Under the pieces are notes generated by a model. It saw only the letters and a list, made by a program, of their open reading frames with translations. It did not search any database and had not been told where the DNA came from. A stretch of DNA of 64,000 bases from Oegoconia quadripuncta. Its lineage: Eukaryota > Arthropoda > Insecta > Lepidoptera > Autostichidae. Both the position numbers and the translations under genes were made by a program. The first letter of the stretch is position 1. Every line of letters starts with the position of its first letter. Shown here in pieces: positions 11,136-23,830 of this stretch. The DNA is taken from positions 13,207,124 through 13,271,123 of the forward strand of contig OX438741.1 in the NCBI GenBank assembly GCA_949316235.1, in the 5' to 3' direction.

Positions 11136-13684
11136 CTTCTTCTCTTTTAGAGCACCTTAAAGGGAGTGTTTCAGTAGTGTGGGCCTATCCGGCAACACAC
11201 TACCCTACTATGGCAGGTTTAGGTGACGCCGAACGATTGCTGTTGTGCGGAGAATAACAGCTTTCTGCATCTTATTCCGCAGAGTCGTCGGAAGGTCCAG
11301 CTTAAGTAGACCCTCCGACAGACCCTTTGGAATAACACCAGTGCTGGAAAGAATGAGGGGCACCACCGTTACCTCCCTCTGCTGCCAGACTTGCCGAATC
11401 TCCTCGGCAAGCTGCTCGTATTTTTTCAGCTTTTCCTCGGTATACCCCTTGATGTTGTGTGTGTTGGGTATACCGATGTCTAGCAGCCACGTGGAGCTCC
11501 TGGCCCTATCCACCAGTACAACATCAGGTCGATTGTATGGCATTGGTCTGTCGGTCAGGACGGATCTATCCCAATACAACTGGTGCACGCCATTGTCAAG
11601 TACTGACTTGGGTTGGTACTGCCAGTACGGCACCTCAGTTTCGGTGAGCAGGCCGTGTTTGAGCGCCAAGGCTTGATGAACGACCTTGGCTACGTCGTTG
11701 TGGCGCTCAGTGTATTCCCTGCTTGCGAGGGCCTGGCATGCACCCGTGATGTGCTGTATTGTTTCCGTGACCTGATGGCAACGCCGGCACTTATCGTCCT
11801 CCACTTCCGCCTTAATTATGTATTTTAAGTAGTTCCTTGTGGGAACTACTTGGTCTTGGATCGCGAGCATGAACCCTTCCGTTTCAGCAAATATGTCTCC
11901 ACGACTAAGCCAGCTGTTAGATGCTTCTCGATCTACATGCGGTTGGCTCAGTTCATGGGCGAAACGGCCATGGAGGGGCTTTGAGGTCCATTGATCTAAT
12001 TTGGCCCTAATGTATACTGCGTCCGAATTCATTGGCGTGGTGTCTTTGAAGTGAAGGAGATCAAGTGGCGTCAATTTGTTGTCTGCGCTCACTACCGCTT
12101 GATGTAGGGGAGATGAATCCTGAGCGCAGAAATATTTTTGTAGACCTTTTATTTGGTTGGCACACAGCCTACCTATATCGGTCATGCCTCTGCCACCTTC
12201 GGCTCTCGGTAAGGTAACCCGCTCAACCGCTGACTTCGGGTGGTGAGCCCTGTGTTTGGTCAGCATCACACGGGTTGCTCTTTCGACGCTCTCAATCTCG
12301 GTCTGCGGCCACTTGACTACCCCGAAAGTATAAGTCAGGACCGGTACAGCAAAGGTACTAATTGCTTTAAAAAGATTTTTCCCATTTAGACCTGTTTTGA
12401 GTATAGCACCAAGCCGACGATGATATTCTTTGGTCACTCGAGTTCTGATATCTTTGTGATCAGCTCGAAGTGACTGAAGCAGACCAAGATATTTGTAGGT
12501 GTCACCTTCAACCATCGCGTCGATCTCCCCTTCAGAACGGAGGTTGTACCCTTCCGACGGTATGATCTTGCCTCTCTCGACGCCAAGGGTCTTGCACTTC
12601 TCAAGCCCAAATGACATTTTGATGTCATTAGAGAACTGCTCAGTGCACTGGAGCAGCCCTCGGAGTTCTCTGGCATTGGTCGCGTAGATCTTAATGTCGT
12701 CCATGTATAACAGGTGGGTAAGTCTGAATTGAGTTCGACCTTTTATAAGGAATCCATATCCTGTCTGGTTTAAAAGCGAGGACAGTGGGTTAAGAGCTAG
12801 GCAAAACCAAAGAGGACTTAGGCTGTCACCTTGGAATATACCTCTGCGAATCGGGATTCGCCTAGTCTTGATGCTATTGCCAAGCGACAATTCAGTTTCC
12901 CATGACGACATTAGATGTTGTAGCAGATTGACCATTTCGGAGTTGATTTTATACAGCTCTAGTACCTTAACCAACCAGGAGTGTGGCACAGAATCAAACG
13001 CCTTGCGGTAGTCGATGTAGGCCATGTGGATATTTCGAGTTCTGTGGTATGCCTGCTCCGTTGCCACCGCATCTATGATGAGCTGTTCTTTGCATCCCTG
13101 TGACCGTTTGATACATCCCTTTTGCTCTTGCGCTAGCATTGAGTGACTTTGGAGATGCACGTAGATCTTTTCTGCAAGACATGACGTTAGCAGCTTATAA
13201 ACGGTGCAGAGGCATGTGATAGGTCGGTATTTTGCGGGGTTTTCGGTATCACCATCCTTGGGAAGTAGATAAGTGACTCCAGTGGCCAGATACGGGGGAA
13301 ACATTTGCGGGGTTCGAAGAAACTCCGTGAAGCACCGGGCAAGCGGTTCATGGATAGAGGTGAACTTTTTTAGCCAGTAATTGTGAATACCATCAAGGCC
13401 TGTAGCTTTCCAATTTAGTGTATTGTTCGCCGACTTGGTGACATCATCTGCCGTTATAACCACAGAATCCATTGATGGAACATCAATGACTCTTTCTTCT
13501 TCTCTCTCTATCCATGAAGCGCCCTCGTCGTGGCTAACGCTGTTTGACCAAATTCCCCGCCAGAAGTTTTCAATATCAGCCTCACGCGGTAGCTTTCCCA
13601 GATTCTCTCCCTCGTTACTCACGGGACCACTACGAAGGCGTCGGTAGAACTGCTTTTCGCTCCGCGCAAATATGCCGTTGTCTG

Positions 13685-13686
<2 letters not shown>
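11136..13686 (-). mobile_element. R4/Dong-type non-LTR retrotransposon, 5'-truncated, inserted in a TAA microsatellite
   Basis: A ~2.55-kb element encoding a single ORF with reverse transcriptase, a CCHC motif and a restriction-like endonuclease is bounded on both sides by (ATT)n tracts. Known Dong elements of the R4 clade insert specifically in TAA repeats, so the flanks match the family's target specificity. The ORF runs open to the 5' junction without a start codon or N-terminal zinc fingers, so the copy is 5'-truncated. Its long intact frame suggests recent insertion. Confidence 0.8.
11208..13685 (-). CDS. Dong-like reverse transcriptase/restriction-like endonuclease ORF, N-terminus missing
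   Basis: The frame is open from the microsatellite junction at about 13685 to the stop at 11208. Counting from the GTG at 13622 (804 codons, not a real start), the reverse transcriptase shows AYIDYRKAFD at 201-210, GIFQGDSLSP at 261-270 and the catalytic YMDD at 306-309. A C-x2-C-x8-H-x4-C motif lies at 612-629. The restriction-like endonuclease follows, with RPD at 698-700 and LLDI at 713-716 and a KLKKYEQL segment at about 731-738. This order, one ORF with a C-terminal RLE, is that of R2/R4-type elements that use target-primed reverse transcription. The R4/Dong assignment combines sequence character with the TAA target. No internal stop is present, but without its N-terminus the protein is probably not functional. 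Confidence 0.8.

Positions 13687-13729
<43 letters not shown>
13687..13729. repeat. (ATT)n microsatellite, 5' flank of the Dong-like LINE
   Basis: About 13 ATT units then tatatatta. With the tract at 11075 it represents the two halves of the interrupted target microsatellite. Confidence 0.85.
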
Positions 13730-13734
<5 letters not shown>

Positions 13735-15109
13735 TAGGAGCCCATACTGTCCTACTGATGGGCAAAAGCCTCCCTCCTCTTTCTCCACAAAATAACATTA
13801 CTAGAGAAAAATATTTGAATCCAGAACCAAAATACTTAGTACGTGTTATTTTTGGTTCTTTTCATAAAAGAAAGATTTACAGACTTGCAAGTTTCAATAG
13901 TCCATGCTGCCATGTGTGTATTTCTGTATATTTGGAGAGGTGAAACGTGAATGTTGTTTCAAGTATCAGGTCCACATTAAGATACGTCCAGACAAAAACT
14001 AGACACACACAACGTCTTGAAACACTTAACAGTCATCTTCTTTATAGAATTATGTTTATAAAATGTTTTTGATTTGATAAAAGAACATTACCCTTCTTGG
14101 GCAGTCGGGTAAACAATTGCCTTCTGTCAAAGCACAGGGTTCCTATTCTGTGCTCCGTATAAGCTCGGTGTTGAGTGAATTATTAGCATCCACGATTCAA
14201 AACTTCCAATATGAAAGCAATATTAAAGCAAGCTTACTTTAAGTGAGGTTAACATAATACTGCATACCTAAGCAATGGTTGGGGAAGTTGGATATCGAGT
14301 TCAGGGTGTAAATGATTTACAACACAAAGGCGCGCCATTTTGAATTTTCAACGAATAGTGTTTCAACTTAGATTGTTCCACTGGTCCAGTCCAGGGCCCT
14401 GCTATGCGGCTACTTAAACTCACCGATCTCTCGCGGAAGTTAATGCCTTAGAATTAAAACAGGATAAAGGGGTAGGTACTCACAGCATGTAGTCGCAGTT
14501 GTCCCACTGGAGGTGAAATTTTGAGGTTTGTACACTTTTGCCGACGCCGGTAGATAGACTGAATTTCTCACCTTTTGCGTTTTTGTAGAAACGAACTGTC
14601 GCCGTTATGCGTTTTTTGTATGGTTAGGGAAACAAATGGACGGACGGGATTATATCAGGGAATGTTTCTTAATCCGTAACAAATAGAAAACTTTGATAGA
14701 TCGCTCGATCGTCAGTTTATAGCACTCTTATGATTCTTTTATTAAGTTGAAACTATGTTCAAAGTTCCGCATTTCAATAACCATCATATTAACACCATAA
14801 GTGAACCTTTACTACGTCATTCCACAGACCTGACAGTTACTTGGTGGAACCATCTCACAGGTAAAATACCGAAATTTACACTTTCCGCAAACTACCGCCC
14901 AAACTAACTTATATCATGTCTAGATTAGGTACCACGAGCGCCCTAATATGACTCGATACGTCTATCGATTAGGCATTCATCCCCTTATCCGGACTTCTAG
15001 GGCATTTATGTGGTGCCAAATTTAGTAATTGAACCCAGGCGAGCTAATCGGCAAATTAGTAATCAATACATTAAAATTACATGTACCTACATATTAAATT
15101 ATATACATA
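13730..15109. other. no gene recognised
   Basis: AT-rich DNA with short frames only. No recognised repeat. Confidence 0.4.
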
Positions 15110-15240
15110 CATACAGTCACGCTTGTTTCCCGTAGGGATAGGCGAAAACCGCAGACTTCTACTTACTACGATCCTGATACACCTCTTTTGCTTCATTCAC
15201 TCTCATAAGGTTGTTCATGCCTACATGCACGTCGGTTTAG
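15110..15240 (+). repeat. Interspersed repeat family J, copy 2
   Basis: acatacagtcacgcttgtttcccg, gacttctacttactacgatcc and tttgcttcattcactctcataagg match the copies at 7.45 and 39.41 kb. Confidence 0.55.
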
Positions 15241-16445
15241 AGTACTCTTGACTTGGCCTTTCTTTAATACGTGCCCAATTTGATCATGGTACGTTCGCCG
15301 TGGTCTTCCCCTACCAACACTAAATTAGTCTTAAATTACATAGGGGCTTAAATATATGTCGGAGATGGGCGTGCGGGGGTGGTGGTCGTTGCTAGCGACC
15401 GGGACAATGCCAGTCGCGTGGTAAAGGGTGGCTCGGGCAATAGCGACATTATTGCAAGCTACTATAGGAAATCGACAACGTATTCACATTCGATTTTGAC
15501 CATGAAACCTGAGATGCTTTCTGTTGAATAGAAAACATTTGCACGCCCCTCATGCCATACAACTTGGCCCCCGCGTGCTGTCTGTGGAATTCAACCGGAC
15601 CTGGTCTTCAATTCCTCCTTGCTCAAATCCCATGATCAACTTCTTATTAGCTAACGACTCACCGGATTCTTCCAAGCGTCGGTGATAATAATCAAATCAC
15701 TCACAGTCGTTGAGGTGTTCAGTGTAGCTCCGACCCCTTTGAAGGCTGGTAGCAAAGTGTGTCATTTTCGATGTGCAGACCTTATATTACCGTTAACGTC
15801 GTCACCGATCCGTTTCCGGCGATACCAGCGCCACCAGGTTCACTTCCCATTAACCGCGTACTATGATAGTCAGTTGACCGTTCGAATAATGAATTCTATC
15901 GCTAATTTGTCGCTATCTGCGACATATACATATCTTGCATTCTGCTAACAAGTAGGTAGATAGATAGATAAATATGTAAAGCGTATATTTGTTACTCCAG
16001 TCACACACATACATTAAGTATTGCAGAACTTTTTATAAAACTTATAATATAGGTATAACTACTGTAAGTTATTTTTTTTATAATTATATACTTATATATA
16101 CTCATTACTTATATAATTATAAGTAATGAGTAAACACAACAATGTAACCCATACTATTGTATCAATGTATTCGTAATAATCGTCTTATATTGCATTTCAC
16201 GGAAAATGTAAAGGCATTCTATCTACAATCAATAATCATACTTCACTCAACCGAATACCTTAGTAATATCATACATCAGAACTAAGATTATGGTTCTTTG
16301 AGATACAAGGTACGAGAATCGCATTTGGAATAGCGAACTATGTAATAAAATAGATTCTATTCAATGTCGTATCTCCATCGCCCTTAATAACTCAGAATCG
16401 CACATAAATACAAAGAACATAAAATTGAATTTTCGATACCTATCT
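15241..16445. other. no gene recognised
   Basis: No coding feature. A short imperfect palindrome of AT-rich sequence lies at about 16080-16135 (tataattata...tataattata). Confidence 0.4.
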
Positions 16446-17000
16446 TCCTTTTTTTTTTTTTTTTTATGATTGACTGGATTCGCGTTTGACCACAATCTCA
16501 CCTGATGGAAAGTGACGATGTAGTCGGAGATGAAGCACGCGATCTCAGTAAATGCCTATTCACTCTGCTCTTGAAGATCCCAAGGTTGTAGGGTTCAGGA
16601 AAAACTGACGCCGGAAGGGAGTTCCATGCCTTGGCTGTTCGGATGATGAATGAAGAATCGAACTTCTTAGTGCGAATGTTCGGTATATTAACTATATACG
16701 GGTGGAATCCCTCCCTACGCCTAGTGGTCCGAAGATGAAAGGGTGGCGGTGGAATAAGATTATGTAATTCCAACGCACACTCCCCGAAATGTATCCTGTA
16801 AAAAACTGAGAGACAGGCGACTTTGCGACGGTGTTCAAGGCTCTGCAATTTAGCAGTCATCGAACTATCACCTATAAGTCTCATGGCACGTCGTTCCACA
16901 GAATCGAGTGCAGCTAGTTGGTACTTGGCTGAACCATCCCAGAGGTGACAGCAGTATTCCATGCACGAGCGGACCTGAGCCTGGTAAAGCACCAAAAGTT
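16446..17000 (-). pseudogene. Jockey-like LINE fragment: C-terminal end of the reverse transcriptase ORF with poly-A tail
   Basis: The frame 16995-16498 (- strand) encodes LYQAQVRSCMEYCCHLWDGS, then LDSVERRAMRLIGD, FYRIHFGECALEL and TAKAWNSLPASVFPEPYNLG, the conserved C-terminal region of Jockey-type reverse transcriptases. A run of about 19 T just beyond the end at 16448-16466 is the poly-A tail. The catalytic domain and endonuclease are missing, so this is a 5'-truncated insertion. It contains no internal stop over 165 codons and so looks fairly young. Confidence 0.8.
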
Positions 17001-17960
17001 GTCAGAATTCCTTATCAGAATTCAGATGATTAGACATGGTGTTATATGGTATGAAATATTACCTGCCCCATGTTTTGCTGAATCATACCCCTCAAATTAT
17101 TTAATAGCATGATGTGATACAATTTTCTAATATATTGGGAACTAAACCTTTCCCTTTTTGCTTTTTTTTTCGCTTGAAATTCGCCTGAAACAGGATTTTC
17201 CTAGTTCAGGCACTAGTGTTACAGTTGCAATAATGACGCGGTTTCCCAATATGGGAGATCCGTGTTCGATTCCCAGGCAGTACATGTACCAATGAATTTT
17301 TAAATTTAATTACTTATCCGACTGCTCTTGAACGAGGAATGGAAAAACCTGCATGCCTGAGAAATAAAAATTCAAATATTGAATTACCTACCTGCAAAAA
17401 TTGTTAAAAGGATATTTTGACGGGTCCCTGCGAAATCAGCCATATTGAGTTTGCCGGCTGCGACGGTTAGACATAGTATTACGTTGTCTGTTTAATATTT
17501 AATGAGTGAATAAAGAGGTGACTATTATAGCCGTTTGTACCAATCATCGATCCTGAGACTGCCTCTGCTACGTAAAGACTTTACATAATTGACCGAAGTA
17601 TTTCATATTAATTAATACCATTTACCATTAATGTCATTTATCTGTCAACCTCGAAAACACCATGATTACAAATCCTATGGTTAGCAGGTACTGAAAAAAA
17701 AAACATGCATTATCAGTCATACGTCACTCATAATCATGGTGTTTCCGAGGGGAGTGGCTACTGGCTATGAGGCTGGCATAGTCACTCCAGGTATATAAAA
17801 GGATCAAATGAAAAAAGGTAAAAAAAAAAACAAAAATGATGTGATACCTACATGCCATGGAAATATTCCAATATCGAAAAAGAGGCTGTGTGATTTCGGC
17901 ACGTAAAACGAATAGAACTAACCCTTCGGCCTCATCACCTCGGCCTCTAACATCAGGTGA
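17001..17960. other. mostly unannotated; a tRNA-like SINE head at ~17235-17300
   Basis: gacgcggtttcccaa and gatccgtgttcgattcccagg resemble an A-box/B-box pair, and a matching piece with the same continuation (tttttaaatttaat) occurs at 35.12-35.19 kb. This suggests a third SINE family. The rest shows nothing recognisable. Confidence 0.4.
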
Positions 17961-18265
17961 TTTTTTTTTATGCACAACGGGTTGGTACTTGACCTCAATC
18001 ACACCTGATGTTAAGTGAAGATGAGGTCGAAGGTGGAAGCGTATCGACCCAGAAAGCCCAACACATTTGGGGAACTGGCTATCTTATCTCTGACAACCGG
18101 AACACAACAATGCTATTAACATTGCTGCTTGGCGGCAGATTTAGATAAGATGGTGGTAGCTATCCAGGCGGACATTTAAAATGCCCTACCACCAACCAAA
18201 CCGAGTACTTAAACATGTACCCCGCTGAGGATCGAACCCGCGACCTCCGTATCGTAAACCAAATC
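17961..18265 (-). repeat. SINE, family A
   Basis: Near-complete copy beginning with the A-tail (as T-run) and tgcacaacgggttggtacttg, ending near the B box gcgggttcgatcc on the - strand. The A-box end is diverged or lost near 18260. Confidence 0.8.
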
Positions 18266-18722
18266 GATGCCTCCAATGAACACTACTCTAACTCAAAATT
18301 TTGAAATTTTCGTTTTTCACGTAAATCGCTTCAGTATCTTATAAGTATTAAGCCCCCCAAATTTTATAAAAATATTATGAGAAACAAAAAAGTTTTGAGG
18401 TTTACATAACGCTAAGTATATGTACTTTCGACAATCCTGTGGTTGACATACCGCTATCTCAATATGGCGTAGTGTTATGATGCGCGCGCAGCGGCGACCC
18501 GCGAGAGACATGCCGCCAACTAGGATTGGCGGGGAGACGCGCGGGAGTTCCCGCCGCATCATTATTTTGTTTGTTTGCTCTACTGCTCCATTTCAAGTTG
18601 GCGGTTTGTATATCGGTCGCAGTTTACTACACGAGGACTTAGCGGAGTGTACAAACGTGAATTTCATGGAAATTTTTGTTTTAATACTAACCGAGTTTTG
18701 AATTACATTGTACACACATATT
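18266..18722. other. no gene recognised
   Basis: A GC-richer patch at 18470-18560 gives 70-80 codon frames on both strands without recognisable content. Confidence 0.4.
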
Positions 18723-18935
18723 TTTTGGCATTGGCATATTTAGCGGAACACAAAAAAAGTCCATAATTAAAAAAATATGGTTTTATTTTAAAATCTACTT
18801 ACTGTACTTCTTTTGTTATTTAAAGTTTCATTTGTTTTAATTAAAATGAGATCACATTAAGAACACATTTTGCGAGTAAAGGCTATTTGTGAAAAATGGT
18901 ACATTTTTGAACTTTTTATGTAACCGGGAAAAGTT

Positions 18936-19945
18936 AAGATAGATAAGATGTTTATTTACCAAAAAGAACAATACATAATTATACATTTGCTGTAGCGTCC
19001 ACACTAGGCTAGGCCTGTATCGTGGATGCCAAAATTTCCATATTAGAGAAACAATTTCACTGGTCATTACATTTTATAAGTAACATCATCTGTTAAATTA
19101 GAATTAGGGAGATAGACATGCATGCAGAACTAGCCTTAGATGTAACTAGCACGTTAGAATTATACAAGTTGCGCGTGCGCATGTATGCGGGTGTGAGATC
19201 ATTTAATTAAAATTTGCATGCTTCTGCCTATTAACAAAAGGAAAGGCAAACTAACTAACATAAATATGTTTCCTTATTATGTTGTATCAAGAGTAAGCGA
19301 GTAAATGTGTGTAGCAGAGGATGTGTGAGGGTGCATGTATGGTTTGTGTGAGGGGGGTGTGCTTGTGTGTATACGCGTGTGTGAGGCAAATATATAGATA
19401 GGCACCATACTAGAACAATTCTTGATATTATCTATAATAGACATATATATGTGTACGTAATTATATAAGGGTATAGCTAAGCAAGAATTCTCAAGGAGTC
19501 TTCGGCATCTTTATACGACCAACCAAGCAAGACATTTAGAATTTTAAACTTCACTTCAAGTACGTTTAACTCTCTGAAGTCGAGTTCCCTCATAAATTTA
19601 TTATAGATGTAGGGATAAAGAAATTTTTGAAACCTGTGGGCAAAAGAGCTGCGCACAGTTGGCACTGGTACCCTAAAAATTCGTCTTTTTAAAAGGTCGA
19701 TATAGTCGCGGCTGGAAAGAACTCGTTTGTGCATTTCCACCACCACCTTCAACAGATATAGCCTGCGAACACTAAGCACTTGTGCCTCTGCATAAAGTAG
19801 AGAAGTCGGAAAAAGAATAGGCTACCTTCAGCACAGCTCTTTGAGCTCTCTCAAGGACGATAAGGGTGGAGGTATTTGCGCCTCCCCATACACAGATGCA
19901 GTAAGCAATAAGAAATTGAAACAGGGCCAAATAAACCGAAGAAAA
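18936..19945 (-). pseudogene. LINE inserted in the left arm of the Tc1 element (5'-truncated)
   Basis: On the - strand the frames 20017-19772 and 19779-19477 encode FLIAYCICVWGGANTSTLIV and SVRRLYLLKVVVEMHKR, the C-terminal region of a Jockey/CR1-like reverse transcriptase, with a frameshift between them. A 3' UTR of about 500 bp ends in (TTATC)n at 18936. The sequence gaaaag occurs at 18930-18935 and again at the other junction near 19940, a probable 6-bp target-site duplication. The same 3' UTR recurs in the + orientation at 22630-23168. Confidence 0.7.
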
Positions 19946-19989
19946 GTGAAAATTAATATTGAAATAACAATTAATTAAATAAGAAAAAT

Positions 19990-20302
19990 GGTGATTAATA
20001 TCGCGTATTCCCTCCACGTGCTCTTATTAAAGTTTCTACCCGTCTAGGCATACTGAGTATGATGTTATCGATGGTCTCCTGGGATAGTCTCCGCCATTCC
20101 TCAACTACGGCGATTCGCAGTTCACCCACGTTGGCAGGAGCTGGAATTCTGGACTTAACTTTTCTTTTTAGCAAGTCCCAAACGTGCTCTATAGGGTTCA
20201 CATCCGGTGATCTTGCCGGCCACTCCATAACAGTGATATTCATATCATTAAGATATGCTTGAGTTACCCGAGCGGTATGCGGCCGAGCATTATCCTGCAT
20301 AA
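19990..20302 (-). pseudogene. Inverted partial copy of the Tc1 transposase C-terminus
   Basis: The - strand frame ending at 19995 encodes QDNARPHTARVTQAYL, EWPARSPDVNPIEHVWDLL and the same C-terminal residues as the + copy at 20792-21097, with only occasional differences (for example V for M before NPIE). It carries the second D and the E of the DD34E triad but lacks the rest, so it is a by-product of the fold-back rearrangement. Confidence 0.8.
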
Positions 20303-21097
20303 AAACCCCCGTTTGACGGCCGTCCAAGCCCGACATGAGTTAGAAGCAGTGCGGGGTGTGACCATAAGTGAGCGTACGGTACGAAGAAGGTTCGAAGAAG
20401 CTGATTTGGGTTCATTTGTGCCCGCCAAGGCTCCAAGGCTCGAGGTAAATCATCGTAGAAACAGGTTAACTTTTGCTCAGGAACATCGACTTTGGAACGC
20501 GGACCAATGGAGTAAGGTATTGTTTAGTGATGAGTGCAGAATTCTCTTAAATCAAATTGACGGTAGGCAAAGAATATACAGACGCAAAGGAGAACGATAC
20601 ATTCAGACAAATTTTGAAACTACAGTTGCATACGGTGGTGGATCAATAATGGTTTGGGCGGGCATTTGTTTGGGAGCTCGCACAGACTTGGTAGTGATTG
20701 ACATAGAGAGTCTGTAGACCGCTATATCAGAGAAGTTTTAGATGAAAATGTCGTACCGTTTGCCCCATATATCGGTGACGATTTTGTTTTTATGCAGGAT
20801 AATGCTCGGCCGCATACCGCTCGGGTAACTCAAGCATATCTTAATGATATGAATATCACTGTTATGGAGTGGCCGGCAAGATCACCGGATATGAACCCTA
20901 TAGAGCACGTTTGGGACTTGCTAAAAAGAAAAGTTAAGTCCAGAATTCCAGCTCCTGCCAACGTGGGTGAACTGCGAATCGCCGTAGTTGAGGAATGGCG
21001 GAGACTATCCCAGGAGACCATCGATAACATCATTCTCAGTATGCATAGACGGGTAGAAACTTTAATAAGAGCACGTGGAGGAAATACGCGATATTAA
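20303..21097 (+). pseudogene. Tc1-type transposase (DD34E), N-truncated and frameshifted
   Basis: The first part (to the stop at 20717) has a partial helix-turn-helix region (TISERTVRRRFEEADLG) and the first catalytic D in LFSDECRI, then GGGSIMVWAGI. A frameshift near 20705-20715 breaks it. The second frame (20792-21097) has the second D in MQDNARPHT and the E in NPIEHVWD, with 34 residues between them, the Tc1 spacing. The N-terminal DNA-binding half is absent, and the upstream sequence is the inverted arm. The element cannot make an active transposase. Confidence 0.85.
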
Positions 21098-21343
21098 TCA
21101 CCATTTTTCTTATTTAATTAATTGTTATTTCAATATTAATTTTCACTTTTCCCGGTTACATAAAAAGTTCAAAAATGTACCATTTTTCACAAATAGCCTT
21201 TACTCGCAAAATGTGTTCTTAATGTGATCTCATTTTAATTAAAACAAAATGAAACTTTAAATAACAAAAGAAGTACAGTAAGTAGATTTTAAAATAAAAC
21301 CATATTATGGACTTTTTTTTTGTGTTCCGCTAAATATGCCGGT

Positions 21344-22629
21344 GTGTATATATAGACATTATTTACTACAGATTTATTAGAAGTTTAGATTTATTTACTA
21401 GAAGTACTACTTGTACTACCCTTGTACGTACTGTGTTATTAAAACATTTTTAAAGATTTATAATTAAAATAAATAAATATCTGTTTAAATCTAAACTTTG
21501 TTCCCATTTTTATACCTAGTAGTAGCACTACGTAAAATAAAAAAAATACATAACATAAAGTAAAATGTTTTCTAGCAATAATATAACTATTAGGTACAAC
21601 TTTTTATTTTTCTTGTTATTTTAATAAAGCTAAAATAGTTGGGTGCAATCCTAAAGTTTGCTTTGATATCTACTAAAACAAAACGCTAAGTCTATACACA
21701 TTTTGAGTTACATTACGCTATATAATAAATAGCGGTTTGTAACACGGCAGAAGATTTTTTGTTATTCCAACTACAAAACGCCAACTTTTATAAATTGTCA
21801 AAAATAGGTCTTATTATTAGAAAATAATGGTTAATATACTGTAAATTAGTTACAAATTCGATATTCGACGTAACCAATCTGTATTTTTTGTTTTGACAAG
21901 GATTTATTTTATTGTTCTGTATTCTCTAATATTCCCTCATAAATTCCGCCGGCTGTAGTTAGCGGAGTGTATCCTAATTTTTATATAGAGTTTTTTCTGT
22001 TACAATCCGCTAAGTAGGGCTAACTTTAAAAACAAAAAGAGATACAAAATATTATTAATGGGGCTTGAAGCAACAGTAAATAAGCTAGTCACACAAAAAA
22101 AAGCATAAATATATCTGCAATAATAAATATTTTATCAACTTTTTTCGTTCAAATGCTCGTCCTGTAAACCTACGAATTTGGAGTTAGCGTAGTGTTCATT
22201 GGAAGCATCGAAATGTTGTTTACATTGAGCCACGGAGGTGGTGGTGTGATTGAAGTGAGGTGTTAAAATAAAATCTGTATCGGTATAGCAAAAATCAAGA
22301 ACACTCCACTGAGGGAAACACGGAAATATCAAGGAGCATTACTCATTCAAATCTTAGCGGTGAAGCGATAAGCGATTCGCTATGCGGATAGCGATAGCAT
22401 TATTTATTACTTACCTACTCCGGCGCGCGGTTTCGTTTCAATATTGTAACATTGAATTTACCTACTTGAACTAAGAGAACATTGGTATAACGTAATGAAT
22501 GAGGGAGTGATCGACGGTCGCTTTTGTAAATTATTCATGCACGAATTGTACCAACCCGGGATATGGTTATAGACAAATACGACTAAGAGACTTTACATCC
22601 AACACATTTAATACGTTATTGGGTTTATT
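21344..22629. other. AT-rich DNA without recognised gene
   Basis: No open frame with recognisable content. Around 22620-22655 lies a (TA)n tract bordering the LINE copy that follows. Confidence 0.4.
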
Positions 22630-23168
22630 ATACATATATATATATATATATATGTCTATTATAGATAATATCAAGAATTGTTCTAGTATGGTGCCTATCT
22701 ATATATTTGCCTCACACACGCGTATACACACAAGCACACCCCCCTCACACAAACCATACATGCACCCTCACACATCCTCTGCTACACACATTTACTCTCT
22801 TACTCGCTTGATACAACATATTATGGAAACATATTTATGTTAGTTAGTTTGCCTTTCTTTTTGTTAATAGGCAGAAAGCATGCAAATTATAATTAAATGA
22901 CCCGCACACATGCGCACGCGCAGCTTGTACAATTCTAACGTGGTAGTTACATCTAAGGCTAGTTCTGCATGCATGTCTATCTCCCTAATTCTAATTTAAC
23001 AGATGATGTTACTTATAAAATGTAATGACCAGTGAAATTGTTTCTCTAATATGGAAATTTTGGCATCCACGATACAGGCCTAGCCTAGTGTGGACGCTAC
23101 AGCAAATGTATAATTATGTATGGTCCTTTTTGGTAAATAAACATCTTATCTTATCTTATCTTATCTTA
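22630..23168 (+). repeat. LINE 3' UTR ending in (TTATC)n
   Basis: It matches, in inverted orientation, the 3' UTR of the LINE nested in the Tc1 element (18936-19455), including the run of short CA-rich words and tgtggacgctacagcaaatg. It ends with several cttat units. No ORF part is retained. Confidence 0.75.
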
Positions 23169-23552
23169 TGTCCAGTGGCTCTCTTATTGGATAAATTAAG
23201 ATTTCTAGGAGATTAAACAAAGAAAATCGCTCTGACCTGCACTTGAGAAGCCTAAAAGCTAATTAGATAGATTAAAAGATTATTGCACAAACTGGCACAC
23301 ATACAAGAAACACAATATTATACAACACACTTGTTTAGTGTTGTATATTTATAACAAATAATAATAATTGCGATTGAGATATTTTCTTTAATTTAGCACA
23401 TAGTTAAATGTCGCGATCCAAGAGATGGCGCCACACGTTCTAAATTGGATTCGAAATGCTGATAATCGCACATGGTGGTGTACGTATAGAAGAACGTCTA
23501 ACCTCAATTGTGATCGCCGGTCTGCATCCAATGCTTGTTGCATTTTTTTAAA

Positions 23553-23830
23553 GATAAGATAAGATAAATCGTTTATTTGCGAGAATACAGTAGTATCATA
23601 GATCTTATTTCTTATAGAAGCTCATTGTATTCAATCTGGAAACAGACATGTAAATATTAGTCAGTGACTCTATAAAACAAAATTAAAAAAATTAAAAAAT
23701 ACAACAAAAGATACAATTACATCTACATTAAATCTATGTAAACCCTATAAACTAATCATAATCCTAAAGCTGGCAGTGTATGTGTGTGTGTAGTGTGTAT
23801 GTATTAATATAAATTATACATTAACTGTAA
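23553..23830 (-). repeat. LINE 3' end with (TTATC)n tail
   Basis: aagataagataagataaatc marks the tail on the - strand, followed by tttatttgcgag, a common LINE 3' terminus. The body does not match the copy at 22.6 kb closely, so it is a related but different family. Confidence 0.5.

Larger units (their letters stand above)
18723..21343. mobile_element. Fold-back Tc1-type transposon with a nested LINE
   Basis: The right arm (20786-21343) holds the transposase 3' part and terminal sequence. The left arm is its near-identical inverted copy, present as two pieces (18723-18935 and about 19941-20302) separated by an inserted LINE. The arms are about 530-560 bp and enclose about 480 bp of transposase middle region. 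The 5' end of the original transposon, including the transposase N-terminus, is absent. So this is a rearranged element with two 3' ends facing outward. The identity of the arms suggests the rearrangement is recent or the arms are kept alike by gene conversion. Confidence 0.75.
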
